DNA from: Fuscovulum ytuae
Lineage (GTDB): Bacteria; Pseudomonadota; Alphaproteobacteria; Rhodobacterales; Rhodobacteraceae
NCBI RefSeq assembly: GCF_029953595.1
Contig: NZ_CP124535.1
Span: forward strand, 1,520,001-1,584,000
Length of the DNA: 64,000 nt
Direction: 5' to 3'
The notes under the pieces are model-generated. The model did no database searches. It was not told the DNA's origin and saw only the letters and a program-made list of their open reading frames with translations. A program made the position numbers and the translations under genes. Shown here in pieces: positions 55,073-62,876 of this stretch (position 1 is its first letter; the number at the start of each line of letters is the position of its first letter).

Positions 55073-55734
55073 GGGGAATGGCCATGACGCCCAAACATCT
55101 CCTGTCCACCCTGTCGCTTCTGGCCCTTGCGGCCTGCGCGGGCGAAACCATCGGGTCCAAGGTCGATGAAGGCGGCTTCGGCAACTCCACGATGAACAAC
55201 TTCCTCGTCCAGACCGGGCAAATCAGCCCGGTCCAGATGCTTGGCGAACGTTTCGCGCGCGAAGTGCCACCCACCATCACCTTCGCCTTCAACAGCGCGC
55301 AACTCTCGCCCGAGGCGCGCGCAATACTCGACCAGCAGGCGAATTTCATCCGCCAATTCCCCGAGGTGCGCTTCCGCGTCTATGGTCATACCGATCTTGT
55401 CGGATCGGATGCCTATAACCGCCGATTGGGTCAGCGCCGGGCCGAAGCCGTGGTCGCCTATTTCGCAACCCGCGGCATTTCGCGGTCGCGGCTTGAGGCG
55501 CTTGTTTCCTTTGGCGAAACACAGCCCGTGATCCCGACCCCTGGGCCCGAAGAGCAAAACCGCCGTACCGTGACCGAGGTTTCGGGTTTCGTGAAGCGTC
55601 ATCCCACGGTGCTCGACGGCAAATATGCCGAGATCATCTATCGCGAATACATCACCAGCGCGGTGCCCGCCCCTACCGTGGTCGCAGGAACCGCAGCGAA
55701 TGAAGGCGGCGGCGCGGCGGCCCCGGCCCCGTGA
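55069..55734 (+). CDS. OmpA-family lipoprotein of the Tad locus
   Basis: A 221-residue lipoprotein with a C-terminal OmpA domain. The signal LSLLALAACAG carries a lipobox (Cys near 24). The OmpA domain (about 65-170) has the peptidoglycan-binding GHTDLVGSDAYNRRLGQRRAEAVVAYF motif. It occupies the place of CpaD in Caulobacter-like clusters but is not its homologue. It could anchor the secretin to the cell wall. Coupled to cpaC and followed by a strong terminator. Confidence 0.88.
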   Translation: MRGMAMTPKHLLSTLSLLALAACAGETIGSKVDEGGFGNSTMNNFLVQTGQISPVQMLGERFAREVPPTITFAFNSAQLSPEARAILDQQANFIRQFPEVRFRVYGHTDLVGSDAYNRRLGQRRAEAVVAYFATRGISRSRLEALVSFGETQPVIPTPGPEEQNRRTVTEVSGFVKRHPTVLDGKYAEIIYREYITSAVPAPTVVAGTAANEGGGAAAPAP

Positions 55735-56048
55735 TCCGGCGGCCCGACGTCTCAAGGTATTTCGAGGATTGGACAGGCTGCTTCGGCAGCCTGTTTCCAT
55801 TTGCCCCTCTCATCCCACGCGCCAGCTGCGAACACTGCGCCGCTCTGCCCGTATAAAGTCGCCAGATTTCAAACAATCTCGCGTTTCTAGCCCAAGAATC
55901 GCCACCATTACCCTCCAGCTTTCCCGTGACTGGGAACAATCTCACGGCAAAGCCCGTGCGGGGTTTCCGATGGTTCCTGCCCCTGCCCGCATGTCGCGTC
56001 GCAAGGGTCATGCCCCATCGACCCCCGGCAAGGAAGGACCACAAGGCG
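55735..56048. other. Spacer between OmpA-type gene and cpaE
   Basis: No gene is supported in this 314-bp stretch. It starts with the terminator at 55773-55803 and presumably holds the cpaE promoter. Short frames overlapping it have no recognisable pattern. Confidence 0.55.
55773..55803 (+). terminator. Strong terminator before cpaE
   Basis: ACAGGCTGC, loop TTCG, GCAGCCTGT, followed by TTTCCATTT. The UUCG tetraloop makes a very stable RNA stem. Confidence 0.9.
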
Positions 56049-57335
56049 ATGAGCACCGCTGCGAACATGCTGCCCGATCCGGCACCGATTCTGGCCTGCA
56101 CAATCTCGCGGGATATCCAGAACTTCGATCTCCTGATCGACGACATGGAACTTGAAATGGGCGAAAGCTGGGGCGACCTCACCTTCGAGGATGCCCGTGA
56201 ATTCCTCTCCCAACCTGATGCGCAAAGCCTTGAATTCGTTGCGATTGCTGTGAATGGTGAAGATGAGGGCGACCTTACCCGCATCACCGAGGTGATCAAG
56301 GCCGCGACCCAGCGCCACATCAAGGTGATCCTCATCGCCGACCGCATCAGCCCCGCAGGCCTGCATCAACTCCTGCGCCTTGGCGCCGATGATTTCGTCC
56401 CCTACCCCCTGCCCGACGGTGCCTTGAAAGAGGCCATCGAACGCATCCGCAAACCGGCGGCCATCCCGCTTCCGGCGACGCCTGCCACCGTCACCCATCT
56501 GCACGCCGTCCCCGACGCCGCCGCGCAGACGCCCAGTTTCAAGGCCAAGGGCGACCGTGATGGTGTGGTGCTGCCTGTCCACGGACTTTCGGGCGGTTCC
56601 GGGGCATCGACCTTCGCCGCAAACCTCGCTTGGGAACTGGCAACGATCGAAAAGGCCAATGCCCCGCGCGTCTGCCTTCTGGATTTCGACTTCCAATACG
56701 GCTCTGTCGCAACCTATCTCGACCTGCCCCGCAAAGAGGCGGTGTTCGAACTTCTCTCCGACACGGCCGCCGCCGACAGCGACGCCTTCCTTCAGGCGAT
56801 GCTCACCTATGGCGACAAGCTCCACGTCCTCACCGCGCCTGCCGATATGCTGCCGCTCGATATCGTGACGCCCGAGGATATCGCCCGCATCATCGACATG
56901 GCGCAGACGAATTTTGACTTCGTCATCATCGATATGCCCAAGACCATTGTCGCCTGGACGGAAACCGTCCTCTCGCGCGCGCATCTCTACTTCGCCACCA
57001 TGGACCTTGATCTGCGCTCGGCGCAGAACGTCCTGCGGCTGGTGCGCGCGCTCAAGGCCGAAACGCTCCCGCATGAAAAACTTCGCTACATCCTGAACCG
57101 CGCGCCCAAATTCACCGACCTTTCTGCCAGAAGCCGGGTGAAGCGCATGTCCGAAAGCCTCGATATCCGCCTTGAGGTGCAGATCCCCGACGGCGGCGCG
57201 CAGGTGACGCAGGCCAACGATCACGGGCATCCGCTGGCCATAAGCGCGCCCAAGAACCCGGTGCGCAAGGAGCTGCAAAAGCTTGCGCGCTCCCTCTTCG
57301 ACCTGAACCGCGCCGTGGAAACCGGTCGCTCCTGA
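56049..57335 (+). CDS. cpaE: Pilus assembly protein CpaE (TadZ)
   Basis: A 428-residue MinD/ParA-like ATPase that positions the Tad machine. An N-terminal receiver-like domain (about 15-130; the LAQPDAQSLEFVAIAV-like strand, then IKVILIADRISPAGLHQLLRLGADDFVPYPLP) is followed by the ATPase domain. The P-loop reads SGGSGASTFAANLAWEL; the usual lysine is absent, as in other TadZ proteins. CLLDFDFQYGSVATYLDL is the Walker B-like region. ATG 56049 is used; a longer frame crosses the terminator. Confidence 0.9.
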   Translation: MSTAANMLPDPAPILACTISRDIQNFDLLIDDMELEMGESWGDLTFEDAREFLSQPDAQSLEFVAIAVNGEDEGDLTRITEVIKAATQRHIKVILIADRISPAGLHQLLRLGADDFVPYPLPDGALKEAIERIRKPAAIPLPATPATVTHLHAVPDAAAQTPSFKAKGDRDGVVLPVHGLSGGSGASTFAANLAWELATIEKANAPRVCLLDFDFQYGSVATYLDLPRKEAVFELLSDTAAADSDAFLQAMLTYGDKLHVLTAPADMLPLDIVTPEDIARIIDMAQTNFDFVIIDMPKTIVAWTETVLSRAHLYFATMDLDLRSAQNVLRLVRALKAETLPHEKLRYILNRAPKFTDLSARSRVKRMSESLDIRLEVQIPDGGAQVTQANDHGHPLAISAPKNPVRKELQKLARSLFDLNRAVETGRS

Positions 57336-57379
57336 TCGCCAACCTTTAGTGGATTGCCTAGGCCTGGGGGGCCTTCCTG

Positions 57380-58849
57380 ATGTTCTCACGTTTCAAGAAA
57401 CCTGACGCCGCTGACCCCAAACCTGCCCTGCGCCCGGTCGCACCACCGACCGCCGCCGCACCCACGCCCAAACCCGCCGCCCCGGCGGGCGCGCCCATGC
57501 CGCCAAAGGCCATGCTGGGCGCCCGCCCCTCCGCCGTTCCGGCCACCCCCGAAGCCGCCGCCGCGGATAAGGAGAAAAAGCGCAAAGACCGGCTGATGGA
57601 ACTGAAGGTCGAGCTGCACAAGCGCCTTCTGGAAAACCTCAACCTCGCCGCGCTGGAACACGCCTCCGAATCCAGCCTGCGCAGCGAAATCGCCGAAATC
57701 GCCTCCGAGGCGCTTTCAGAAATGTCCGTCGCCCTGAACAAGGACGACCGCGCCACGCTCAATCAGGAACTCTATGACGAGGTGATGGGCCTTGGCCCGC
57801 TGGAACCGCTGCTGAAAGACGAATCCGTCTCCGATATCCTCGTGAACGGGCCCCAGCGCATCTTCGTCGAACGCGGCGGCAAGCTGCAACTGACCGACAT
57901 CACCTTCAAGGACGAACGCCACCTTCTGCGGATCATCGACAAGATCGTGTCCGCCGTGGGCCGCCGTGTCGATGAATCCAACCCCTATTGCGACGCCCGC
58001 CTTGCCGACGGGTCGCGCTTCAACTGCATGGTGCCACCCGTTGCGGTGGATGGCAGCCTCGTCTCCATCCGGAAATTCAAAAAGGAAAAGCTCGGCGTCG
58101 CCGATCTGGTGCGTTTTGGCGCCTTCACCGAAGAAATGGCCGCCTATCTTCAGGCCGCAGTGTCCACCCGCCTCAACATCATCGTGTCGGGCGGGACGGG
58201 CTCGGGGAAAACCACCACGCTGAACGCGCTGTCCTCCTTCATCGACAATACCGAACGCGTGCTGACGATCGAAGACACCGCCGAACTTCAGCTGCAACAA
58301 GTCCATGTCGGCCGCATGGAAAGCCGCCCCCCGAATGTCGAAGGCAAGGGTGCCGTGACCCAGCGGGACTGCCTAAGGAACGCGCTGCGGATGCGCCCGG
58401 ACCGCATCATCGTCGGCGAAACCCGCGGCGAAGAGGTGATCGACATGCTTCAGGCCATGAACACGGGCCATGACGGATCGATGACCACCATTCACGCCAA
58501 CTCGGCCCGCGACGGGATCTCGCGTCTGGAAAACATGGTTGCCATGGCGGGGATCGAAATGCCCATCAAGGCCGTCCGCTCGCAGATCGCAAGCGCCGTC
58601 AACCTGATCGTGCAGGCCTCACGCCTTCAGGACGGGTCGCGTCGCATGGTGTCGATCACCGAAATCACCGGGATGGAGGGCGAGGTGATCTCGATGCAGG
58701 AAATCTTCCGCTACGAACGGCTTGGCGTCGAACCTTCGGGAAAGATCATCGGTCGCTTCAACGCCACAGGCGTGCGCTCGCACTATTCAGAACGCTTCCG
58801 CCAGTGGGGCTATGACCTGCCCGCCTCGATCTACGAACCCATCGTTTGA
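57380..58849 (+). CDS. cpaF: Pilus assembly ATPase CpaF (TadA)
   Basis: Secretion ATPase that drives pilin assembly, 489 residues. A Pro/Ala-rich N-terminus (about 1-60) leads to a helical domain ([19 protein letters not shown]-like) and the ATPase core with Walker [15 protein letters not shown], the Asp box, Walker [21 protein letters not shown] and the His box [15 protein letters not shown]. Homologous to TadA of Aggregatibacter. 44 bp separate it from cpaE. Confidence 0.95.
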   Translation: MFSRFKKPDAADPKPALRPVAPPTAAAPTPKPAAPAGAPMPPKAMLGARPSAVPATPEAAAADKEKKRKDRLMELKVELHKRLLENLNLAALEHASESSLRSEIAEIASEALSEMSVALNKDDRATLNQELYDEVMGLGPLEPLLKDESVSDILVNGPQRIFVERGGKLQLTDITFKDERHLLRIIDKIVSAVGRRVDESNPYCDARLADGSRFNCMVPPVAVDGSLVSIRKFKKEKLGVADLVRFGAFTEEMAAYLQAAVSTRLNIIVSGGTGSGKTTTLNALSSFIDNTERVLTIEDTAELQLQQVHVGRMESRPPNVEGKGAVTQRDCLRNALRMRPDRIIVGETRGEEVIDMLQAMNTGHDGSMTTIHANSARDGISRLENMVAMAGIEMPIKAVRSQIASAVNLIVQASRLQDGSRRMVSITEITGMEGEVISMQEIFRYERLGVEPSGKIIGRFNATGVRSHYSERFRQWGYDLPASIYEPIV

Positions 58850-58890
58850 CCGCATCCACAACAGAAACTCTCTGACCAGGTAGTCGCATC

Positions 58891-59859
58891 ATGGAATTCA
58901 GTGCCGCCCCGATCATCTACATCCTGATCTTCGTGGCCGTTGTCGTGCTGGTCGAAGGGCTATACCTCACCGTCTTCGGCAAATCGATCAGCCTCAACTC
59001 CAAGGTCAGCCGCCGCCTCGCTCTTCTGGAAAAGAACCAGAACCGCGAACAGGTGCTGGAACAGCTCCGCAAGGAAATGTCGCAGCATATGAATGCGCGC
59101 GGCATCCCGCTGTACAAGATCCTCGCCTCAAAGGCGCAAAAGGCCAATATCGCCTTCTCGCCCCAGCAACTGGTTATGATCATGGGGCTTTTGTCGGTGC
59201 TTGCCTATCTGGGCCTGACCTTCGGCACCGCCGCTGAAACCCCGGTCCGCGTGGGTCTTGCCATCGCCATGGGCGTGGGCGGCGTCTATTTCTGGGTCTC
59301 CGGCAAGGCCAAGAAACGAATGGCCCTGCTCGAAGAACAACTTCCCGATGCGGTGGAACTCATGGTGCGCTCGCTGCGCGTGGGCCACCCCTTTTCGAAC
59401 GCCATCGCCATCGTCGCGAAAGAAGTGCCCGATCCTCTCGGCACCGAATTCGGCCTGATCGCAGACGAGGCCACCTATGGCCGCGACGTATCGGAAAGCT
59501 TGCGCGCCTTCGCCACAAGGATGGAAAATCAGGACCTTCACTTCCTTGCCGTGGCCGTGTCGATCCAACAGCAATCGGGCGGCAACCTTGCCGAAATCCT
59601 TGACGGTCTGGCCAAGGTGATCCGCGCGCGCTTCAAACTGTTCCGCCGCGTCAAGGCAATCACCGCCGAGGCGAAATGGTCCGGCATGTTCCTGTCGGGC
59701 TTTCCCATCGCCGCGATCGTGCTGATCCAGATGCTCAAGCCTGACTATTACGATGGCGTGAAGGACACGCAGTATTTCGTTCCGGCCGCGCTTTTCGTGG
59801 TCACCTTCCTTATCATCAACGTGGTCTTCATGAAGATCATGGTCAACATCAAGGTCTGA
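58891..59859 (+). CDS. tadB: Pilus inner-membrane platform protein TadB
   Basis: A 322-residue type II secretion F-domain protein with N-terminal and C-terminal membrane segments (ILIFVAVVVLVEGLYLTVFG, LVMIMGLLSVLAYLGLTFG, FPIAAIVLIQMLK, FVVTFLIINVVFM). The F-domain helical bundle carries LPDAVELMVRSLRVGHPFSNAIAIVAKEVPDPLGTEFGLI and SIQQQSGGNLAEILDGLAKVIR. It would transmit CpaF action to pilin. tadC follows after three bases. Confidence 0.93.
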   Translation: MEFSAAPIIYILIFVAVVVLVEGLYLTVFGKSISLNSKVSRRLALLEKNQNREQVLEQLRKEMSQHMNARGIPLYKILASKAQKANIAFSPQQLVMIMGLLSVLAYLGLTFGTAAETPVRVGLAIAMGVGGVYFWVSGKAKKRMALLEEQLPDAVELMVRSLRVGHPFSNAIAIVAKEVPDPLGTEFGLIADEATYGRDVSESLRAFATRMENQDLHFLAVAVSIQQQSGGNLAEILDGLAKVIRARFKLFRRVKAITAEAKWSGMFLSGFPIAAIVLIQMLKPDYYDGVKDTQYFVPAALFVVTFLIINVVFMKIMVNIKV

Positions 59860-59862
59860 CCC

Positions 59863-60846
59863 ATGTTCGACGCCCTCAATGCCATGATCGTTGCCCGTCT
59901 GGGCGAACATGGGCCGCTGCTGCTGGCTGGTGGCCTTGGCCTTATGCTGATCGTCATCGCGCTTCCCGTCTTCCTCACGCGCAAGGCAGAGCCGTTTGAC
60001 AAGCTGAAAAAGCAGACCCGCGACACCACCCCCAACCGCGACCGCGATCCGCGCGAAGGGGCGCTGCGGCGCGCCTCCGACAAATCGGACAAGCTCAACC
60101 GTTTCGCCCATTTCCTTGAACCCAAGGATCAGGTGCAGATGTCGGCCGCGCGGCTCAAGATGCTGCGCGCCGGCTACCGCTCCAAGAATGCGGTGCGCAT
60201 GTTCCACGCGATGCAGTTCCTGCTCGCCTCCGGGGCTTTGTGTCTTGGACTTATCTACACCTACCTTATCAGCCTGTCGCAGGATCTCGACCTTCAGAAG
60301 ATCGCCATGTTCACGCTGATGCCCGCAGGCTTTGGCTATTACCTGCCCAGCTATTGGGTGCAGCGCCGCCTTCAGACCCGCCAGCAGCTGATCACCGAAG
60401 GCTTCCCCGATGCGCTCGACATGATGCTTGTCTGTGTTGAGGCGGGGCAATCGCTCGACCAGTCAATCTCGCGCGTGGCAAAGGAAATTGGTGCCGCCTA
60501 TCCCGATCTGGCCGAAGAATTCGAAATCGTCAGTCAGGAAACCCGCGCGGGCAAGGAACGTGTCACTGTTCTGCGCGATCTGTCGGAACGGGTCGGCCTG
60601 CCGGACATCACCTCTTTCGTCACCACCATGATCCAATCCGCCACCTTCGGTACCTCCATCGCAGAAGCGCTGCGCGTCTATTCCGCCGAAATGCGTGACA
60701 AGCGTGTGATGCGCGCCGAAGAGAAGGCAAACACCTTGCCCACGAAGCTGACCCTCGGCACAATGATGTTCACGGTGCCGCCGTTGATGATCATCCTGAT
60801 CGGACCATCAATCCATGGCATCGTAAAGTCATTCGCTGGAGGCTGA
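59863..60846 (+). CDS. tadC: Pilus inner-membrane platform protein TadC
   Basis: The second platform protein, 327 residues with the same F-domain fold: GFPDALDMMLVCVEAGQSLDQSISRVAKEIGAAYPDLAEEFEIVSQE and LPTKLTLGTMMFTVPPLMIILIGPSI. A basic stretch (KLKKQTRDTTPNRDRDPREG) follows the first membrane segment. It is expected to dimerise with TadB. tadD follows 7 bp after its stop. Confidence 0.93.
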   Translation: MFDALNAMIVARLGEHGPLLLAGGLGLMLIVIALPVFLTRKAEPFDKLKKQTRDTTPNRDRDPREGALRRASDKSDKLNRFAHFLEPKDQVQMSAARLKMLRAGYRSKNAVRMFHAMQFLLASGALCLGLIYTYLISLSQDLDLQKIAMFTLMPAGFGYYLPSYWVQRRLQTRQQLITEGFPDALDMMLVCVEAGQSLDQSISRVAKEIGAAYPDLAEEFEIVSQETRAGKERVTVLRDLSERVGLPDITSFVTTMIQSATFGTSIAEALRVYSAEMRDKRVMRAEEKANTLPTKLTLGTMMFTVPPLMIILIGPSIHGIVKSFAGG

Positions 60847-60853
60847 CCTCAGG

Positions 60854-61420
60854 GTGCGATCCACATATCGGCCTGCCCTTGTTGCAGGCGCCCTTCTTCT
60901 GGCCGCCTGTCAATCAACGGGCGGCCGAACCGCGTCCGACGGGCTAAGCCCGCCCGGCGTTGACCGCAGCGCCGAAGGAGAGGATGGCCTGATCGTCGGC
61001 CACCGCCTGATGGACTCAGGCGAATATGAACTCGCGCTCCGCGCCTATATGCGCGCGGCGGGCGAGATCGGGGTGAATGCCGATGTCCTGTCCGCCATCG
61101 GATCGGCCAACCTGCATCTCGGCCGCCTTGGGCAGGCCGAACGCATCCTTCGTCAGGCCGTGAAAGAGGACCCCACCTTCGTCCCCGCGCTGAACAACCT
61201 TGGCGTTGTCCTGATGGAACAGGGCAAACCCGGCGAAGCGCGCCGCATCTTTCAACAAGCCTTCGCGCTGGACAGTGGCCAAACGGACTCCATCCGCGAA
61301 AATCTGCGCCTCGCTATCGCCGAAAGCGAAACTTCTGTATATGATGGGCCGCAAGAAGAACCGAATTTTACCCTCGTGCGGCGGGGTCAGGGGCGATTTG
61401 TGCTTCTCTCGCAACTCTAG
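60854..61420 (+). CDS. tadD: TPR lipoprotein TadD
   Basis: A 188-residue lipoprotein starting at GTG 60854, with lipobox LLAACQ (Cys19). Two or three tetratricopeptide repeats lie between 50 and 150 (DSGEYELALRAYMRAAGEIGVNADVLSAIGSANLHLGRL and VPALNNLGVVLMEQGKPGEARRIFQQAFAL). TadD/PilF-like proteins help the secretin reach the outer membrane. A GTG start is supported by a lack of better ATG and by the lipobox distance. Confidence 0.9.
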   Translation: MRSTYRPALVAGALLLAACQSTGGRTASDGLSPPGVDRSAEGEDGLIVGHRLMDSGEYELALRAYMRAAGEIGVNADVLSAIGSANLHLGRLGQAERILRQAVKEDPTFVPALNNLGVVLMEQGKPGEARRIFQQAFALDSGQTDSIRENLRLAIAESETSVYDGPQEEPNFTLVRRGQGRFVLLSQL

Positions 61421-61455
61421 GGTCTAGAAGGTCGAGCAGCAAAGGACGCAGCAAC

Positions 61456-62301
61456 ATGCGCCACCCGTTTCCTATCGCCCTGTGCCTGATCGGCACGGTG
61501 GCTCTCTCGGCATGTAACCGCACGTCGGATGCCGAAGTGCAGCGCGCCATCCAAAGCGTGAATGTCATCGACGAAACGAACCTGAACGACATCATGCTCA
61601 CCGTGGGCGACCCCAATGAGGCGGTGGCCTATTTCACCAAGGCCTCCACGGAAAACCCCGACCGCATCGATCTGAAACGCGGTCTGGCCAAATCCCTGAT
61701 CCGCGCAGGCCGCCCGGCCGAGGCCGCCACCGTCTGGGCCGCCATCGCGGCCTCCCCCGAAGGCACCTTGGATGACCGCGTCGATCTGGCCGATGCCTAT
61801 ATCCGCCAGAACGATTGGAAAAAGGCCGAAGCGGAACTTTCCCGCATCCCGCCCACGCATGAAACCTTCGAACGCTACCGGCTCGAGGCGATGGTCGCCG
61901 ACAGCAAGAAGGATTGGAAAAAGGCCGACAGCTTCTATGAAACCGCTGCCGGGATGACCACGAAACCGGCCGCCGTCTACAACAACTGGGGCTTCTCGAA
62001 ACTCTCGCGGCAGGATTTCGCCGGGGCGGAACGGCTGTTCGTGCAAGCGCTCACCTATGATGACAGCCTTTTCACCGCCAAGAACAACCTCGTCATGGCG
62101 CGCGGCGCCCAACGAAAATACGACCTGCCCGTCGTCGCCATGACCCAGACGGAAAAGGCCGAACTCCTTTACACCCTTGCCCTGACCGCCATCAAGAAAG
62201 GCGATGTCGCTGTGGGCAAGGCCCTGCTTGAAGACGCCATCTCCACCCATCCCCAACATTTCGAGGCCGCCGTGCGCAGCCTGTCCGCCCTGAAGGCCTG
62301 A
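61456..62301 (+). CDS. Second TPR lipoprotein of the Tad locus
   Basis: A 281-residue lipoprotein (signal MRHPFPIALCLIGTVALSAC, Cys20) with tetratricopeptide repeats from about 55 to 270, for example YFTKASTENPDRIDLKRGLAKSLIRAGRPAEAATVW and AAVYNNWGFSKLSRQDFAGAERLFVQALTYDDSLFTAKNNL. It resembles TadD and presumably assists secretin or pilin handling at the outer membrane. Its exact role is not assigned. Confidence 0.82.
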   Translation: MRHPFPIALCLIGTVALSACNRTSDAEVQRAIQSVNVIDETNLNDIMLTVGDPNEAVAYFTKASTENPDRIDLKRGLAKSLIRAGRPAEAATVWAAIAASPEGTLDDRVDLADAYIRQNDWKKAEAELSRIPPTHETFERYRLEAMVADSKKDWKKADSFYETAAGMTTKPAAVYNNWGFSKLSRQDFAGAERLFVQALTYDDSLFTAKNNLVMARGAQRKYDLPVVAMTQTEKAELLYTLALTAIKKGDVAVGKALLEDAISTHPQHFEAAVRSLSALKA

Positions 62302-62307
62302 TCCGCC

Positions 62308-62814
62308 ATGCTGGTTTCCGATTTGCCGCCCCTCTGGACGGCGCTGTTGTTCCTCGTTCCGGTCCTGCCGATCAGCATCTGGGTCGCATGGTCCGACATG
62401 AAATTCATGAAGATCCCGAATACCGCCGTGCTGACCATGGCGGCCGCCTATGCGCTGGTCGGGCTGATTGCCCTGCCCTTTGACCTTTACCTATGGGGCT
62501 ATGCGCTTGGGGCAATCACGCTGGTGGTGGGCTTCCTTCTGTCCACCGCCCGGATGGTGGGGGCGGGGGATGCGAAATTCGCCGCCGCCATGGCCCCCTT
62601 CTTCACAGGCAGCAGCCCGGCCTTTGTCTTTACCCTTTTCGGTGGCTGCCTCCTCGCCGCCTTCGCCGCGCATCGCATTTTGCGCGCCATCCCCGCCATG
62701 CGCCGCGCCACCCCCGATTGGGTCAGCTGGACGCATCGCAAATTCCCCATGGGCCTCGCCCTTGGCGGCACCGTCACGTTCTACTTTCTCCTCTCCCTCC
62801 TCAACTCTGCCTGA
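62308..62814 (+). CDS. tadV: Prepilin peptidase TadV (CpaA)
   Basis: Aspartic A24-type peptidase that cleaves pilin leaders, 168 residues with six membrane segments. Catalytic aspartates are in SDMKFMKIPN (Asp31) and in the GAGDAKFAAAM motif (GxGD; Asp near 90). Small single-domain form, without the methylase domain of PilD. It lies 7 bp after the TPR lipoprotein gene, so it is in the same operon. It must accept the Asp-Trp pilins. Confidence 0.9.
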   Translation: MLVSDLPPLWTALLFLVPVLPISIWVAWSDMKFMKIPNTAVLTMAAAYALVGLIALPFDLYLWGYALGAITLVVGFLLSTARMVGAGDAKFAAAMAPFFTGSSPAFVFTLFGGCLLAAFAAHRILRAIPAMRRATPDWVSWTHRKFPMGLALGGTVTFYFLLSLLNSA

Positions 62815-62876
62815 ATTTCTCCATGAATGGCGGATAATCGACTGGGGAGAACGCCCTTGACCGGAGTCCCGCAGGC

